A program made the position numbers and the translations under genes. The notes beneath the pieces are model-generated. The model was given only the letters and a program-made list of their open reading frames with translations. It did not search any database and was not told the DNA's origin. Below are positions 61,655 through 64,000 of a stretch of 64,000 nucleotides of DNA, piece after piece. Source of the DNA: Erinaceus europaeus. Lineage: Eukaryota; Chordata; Mammalia; Eulipotyphla; Erinaceidae. Location of the stretch: the NCBI RefSeq assembly GCF_950295315.1, contig NW_026647256.1:22001-86000 (forward strand). The letters run 5' to 3'. Every line of letters begins with the position of its first letter. The stretch's first letter is position 1.

Positions 61655-63691
61655 GAGCCCTCTGTGATGTCCTAGCCCCTGGCAATCTGTGCTGGCCACA
61701 CTGGCACTGGGCAGCCCAACTGCCCTGCCACTAGGTCAGGCAACAGCGCCCAGACGCCTGGGCCCTGGCACAGAGGGACGGAAGGATGGGAAGACAGTGC
61801 TGATCGACGAGGGACCTCAGGGCTGGCAGCCAAGAGAAGACAGGTGGAGGTGCGCCCGGGATCCAGGGAGCCCAGGCCAGAGCTGCCTGTATGCCTGCCT
61901 GCCTTCCTGGATGTCTGTATGCTGCCTTTGTCCAGGTAGGTTTCTCAGGTCCCCTCCAATCCTGTCCTCTCCTGTCCTCACCATCCCCTCCCCTCTCCTC
62001 TCCTCCGCACTTTGCTTCTCTCCTTTGTCTGTCCTCTCTTCCAGGTGCCCTGCTCACCAGCTCCAGCACTTGTGATGGTTCTCCAGTGACAGCTGTTCGC
62101 AACCCCTTCCACCCCCTGCCTGCCCCAAATGTGACCCAGCTCACAGGGCCTCCGGCTCACCCCACCCAAACCCACACGCCCCAACACATTCCCTGGTTCA
62201 GCCCCTCTGCCCTATTCAGCCAAACCGGCCCCTTTGCAACCTACCTATGCATCGTTGTTTCTCCTCACCATTCAAGGAGAGATCTCCTTTTGTACTTAGC
62301 TTGGTTGACTGGTGTATGGATGGATGGATGGATGGATGGATGGATAGATGTATGGGTGGATGGATGGATGGACAGGTCAATGGATCGGTTTTGTAGAGGC
62401 AGAGTACCATATAGGGGTACTGGAGACCGCTGGTGTCAGATCCTTAGTCAATATCAAATGTAAAACATTAATTCATCAATAACAAAAATGAATAAGCACC
62501 TAAATAAATAAATAAATAAATGAATAAAAATAAAAACTGGGTTAAAAAATACATGGCGTCTTTGCCTTTCTGCATATGGAATGCTGTGAGGATCTTAACA
62601 AGGAAAGCATTGTCCTGAGTAGCCCATTTGAAGTCCTGGAATATTTCCTTTTCCTTTTTCTTTTTTTACTTTCCATTTTCTTGATTATTCACTGGAATAA
62701 ATAGACAGCAATTGAGAGGGAAGGGAGGTAGAGAGAGTTTGAGACACAGAGAGAGACACCTGCAGCACTTCCGCACCACTTGTAAAGATTTCCCCTGGCA
62801 GGTGGGAACCAGGGTGTTGAAGCCCAGTCCTCCTGCATTGTAACATGAGTGCTTAGCTGGGTTTGGCACCACCTGGTACCCTTGATGGGACACTATTTTT
62901 TTAGCAATGAAAAGAAATTCTCGGGGCAAGGTAATAAATAAATGAAGAAGTAAATAAAAGTGCATTTACATTAACTCAGTGGAAACACACAGGGACATAT
63001 ACGTCTCTGTTACTTGTATTACTTCTTCATGTATGGATTGATTGCCTCAAGGGGTTATTGCCACAGCTGAGTGCCTGTGCCACGAATAATCCACAGTTCC
63101 TGCACTCCATTTGTTCCCCTTTCGCTGCCCTTGTTGCTTGGTCACTGTGGTGGTTATTGTTGTTGTTGTTGTTGTTGTTGTTGTTACTGACCTTGCATCT
63201 GACAGACACAAAAGGAGAGAGCAGAGGAAATACAGGGTGGGAGAGAAAGATAGAGCTCCTAAAGACCTGCTTCAACCCCTGTAAAGCGACTCCCCTGCAG
63301 GTGTCGGTCTGGGGGCCAGACCCCAAATCCTTCCACCTGTCCCCTCTATTCGTAGGCGCCACAAGCCCTTAACCCTCTGACATACCGCCAAACCTTCCTG
63401 GATTTACTTTTGAAGGCAGTATCACCTGCCTCTTTTTGAATCCTCATTATCCTGACGGTCAGTCCTGGAGACAGTGTCATGACACGACACACGGAGATCT
63501 CTGTTATCAGAGAGGACCTGGAACAGCTGCTGGGGTTCTAGTGCCAGGGCAGGAGCAACTCCCCATCCACCCTCCACGGAGTCCACCTGCCTGCATTTTG
63601 GTCCTTTTCCCTCCAAAAAAGATTTTTCCCTTTTTTCACTTTGAAAAAGGCAGCAGACAGGTTACCCAGGCAGGGGAAAAAAAAATAAAAA

Positions 63692-63730
<39 letters not shown>

Positions 63731-64000
63731 GAAGTGAATGACCATCTTCTGGGAAGTATAGGTTTTGAACCTGAAAACTCTGTCTGTCTGTCTCTTAGTC
63801 CACAGAAAGAGCCACTAGCCCAGCCAGGTCTCACATGCAGATGGGGTGTTTTTGCCAGTCAAAGGTCTGCACAGCGCACTAGGGATTGGGCGACCTGAGA
63901 CCCAAATGTTACATTGTAGATGGACTGTTTGCAGTTCTTGCTCCCCAGGACATTGGACTGTCTCAACTCCCTCCCCTACAGCATGAAAAAAAGACTCTTG
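61655..64000. repeat. Monomer unit 19 (partial, most diverged)
   Basis: The window ends inside this unit after 2346 bp. SINE 1 62666-62881, SINE 2 63044-63398, SINE 3 63695-63808; the G-rich and GGA parts are not reached. GGAT is only 7 copies, T is 33, and the preceding A run is one base longer. Private substitutions are at 61804, 62315, 63014, 63097, 63275, 63304 and 63836. Profile G/C/A/G. Confidence 0.95.

Larger units (their letters stand above)
1..64000. repeat. Macrosatellite tandem array, ~3.42 kb monomer, 18.7 copies
   Basis: The whole window is a head-to-tail array of one monomer. The junction sequence GAGCCCTCTGTGATG recurs at 1, 3428, 6855, 10275 and so on up to 61655. Unit lengths are 3417-3435 bp and the last unit is cut by the window end. 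All units share orientation, internal order and three embedded SINEs, so the SINEs entered the ancestral monomer before amplification. Differences between units are a few substitutions plus length changes in four simple-repeat tracts. Neither edge is reached. This is seen directly. That it is a macrosatellite (kb-scale monomer, GC-rich and gene-poor) rather than a multicopy gene family is inferred from the lack of a conserved reading frame. Confidence 0.98.

Noticed and set aside
1..64000. CRISPR array or bacterial repeat region
   Set aside because: The repeat is 3.4 kb with no spacer pattern, and the SINEs and microsatellites are mammalian.
1..64000. Ribosomal DNA array or centromeric alpha-like satellite
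   Set aside because: There is no rRNA-like sequence in the monomer, and the unit is far longer and more complex than 171-bp-class centromeric satellites.
1..64000. Firm identification as the hedgehog DXZ4 or ICCE macrosatellite
   Set aside because: Unit size and CTCF-like cores are suggestive, but both cores lack the CCA part and there are no flanking genes to test synteny. It is kept only as a hypothesis.
1..64000. Endogenous retrovirus or LINE as the origin of the monomer
   Set aside because: No LTR ends, primer-binding site, reverse transcriptase, gag or integrase motifs appear in any frame.

Overview
The window is one uninterrupted tandem array. It holds 18 complete copies and one partial copy (about 18.7 units) of a single macrosatellite monomer of about 3.42 kb, all in the same orientation with no unique sequence between them. 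Unit starts fall at 1, 3428, 6855, 10275, 13701, 17119, 20542, 23967, 27394, 30821, 34244, 37671, 41096, 44523, 47951, 51377, 54812, 58238 and 61655. The phase is arbitrary because the window opens inside the array. I find no convincing protein-coding gene, tRNA, rRNA, CRISPR array or prokaryotic feature.

Organism: a mammal, most likely a hedgehog (Erinaceidae). Each monomer carries three old tRNA-type SINE copies on the minus strand. Their diagnostic parts (an AAC-repeat body with its long 3' domain, a tRNA head with a GGTTC-like B box, a pyrimidine-rich tail) match the abundant hedgehog SINEs as I remember them. No database search was possible, so genus and species are inference.

Monomer layout (unit 1 coordinates): 1-281 GC-rich unique sequence; 282-390 pyrimidine-rich, intron-like segment with good GT and AG borders; 391-655 unique sequence; 659-738 GGAT tetranucleotide repeat; 867-900 AAAT repeat; 901-1031 AT-rich spacer; 1032-1247 SINE 1; 1248-1399 spacer; 1410-1764 SINE 2 with an internal GTT/AAC repeat; 1775-2059 unique spacer; 2060-2165 T tract plus SINE 3 remnant; 2166-2891 G-rich sequence with two CTCF-core-like motifs; 2892-3014 GGA polypurine tract; 3015-3427 GC-rich sequence with a small hairpin, two GC boxes and an RFX-type X-box.

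Units are almost identical. Every length difference among units 1-18 is accounted for by four simple-repeat tracts (GGAT, AAAT, T and GGA). A few single-base variants sort units into haplotypes. Units 6-7-8 and 11-12-13 share nearly the same profile, which points to a five-unit (17.1 kb) block duplication. Variant types are zoned along the array. Private substitutions pile up in units 18-19, suggesting the right-hand array edge lies near or just beyond the window. The likely interest is a large homogenised macrosatellite with a repeated regulatory module, possibly a chromatin-organising or non-coding-RNA array, rather than a set of genes.
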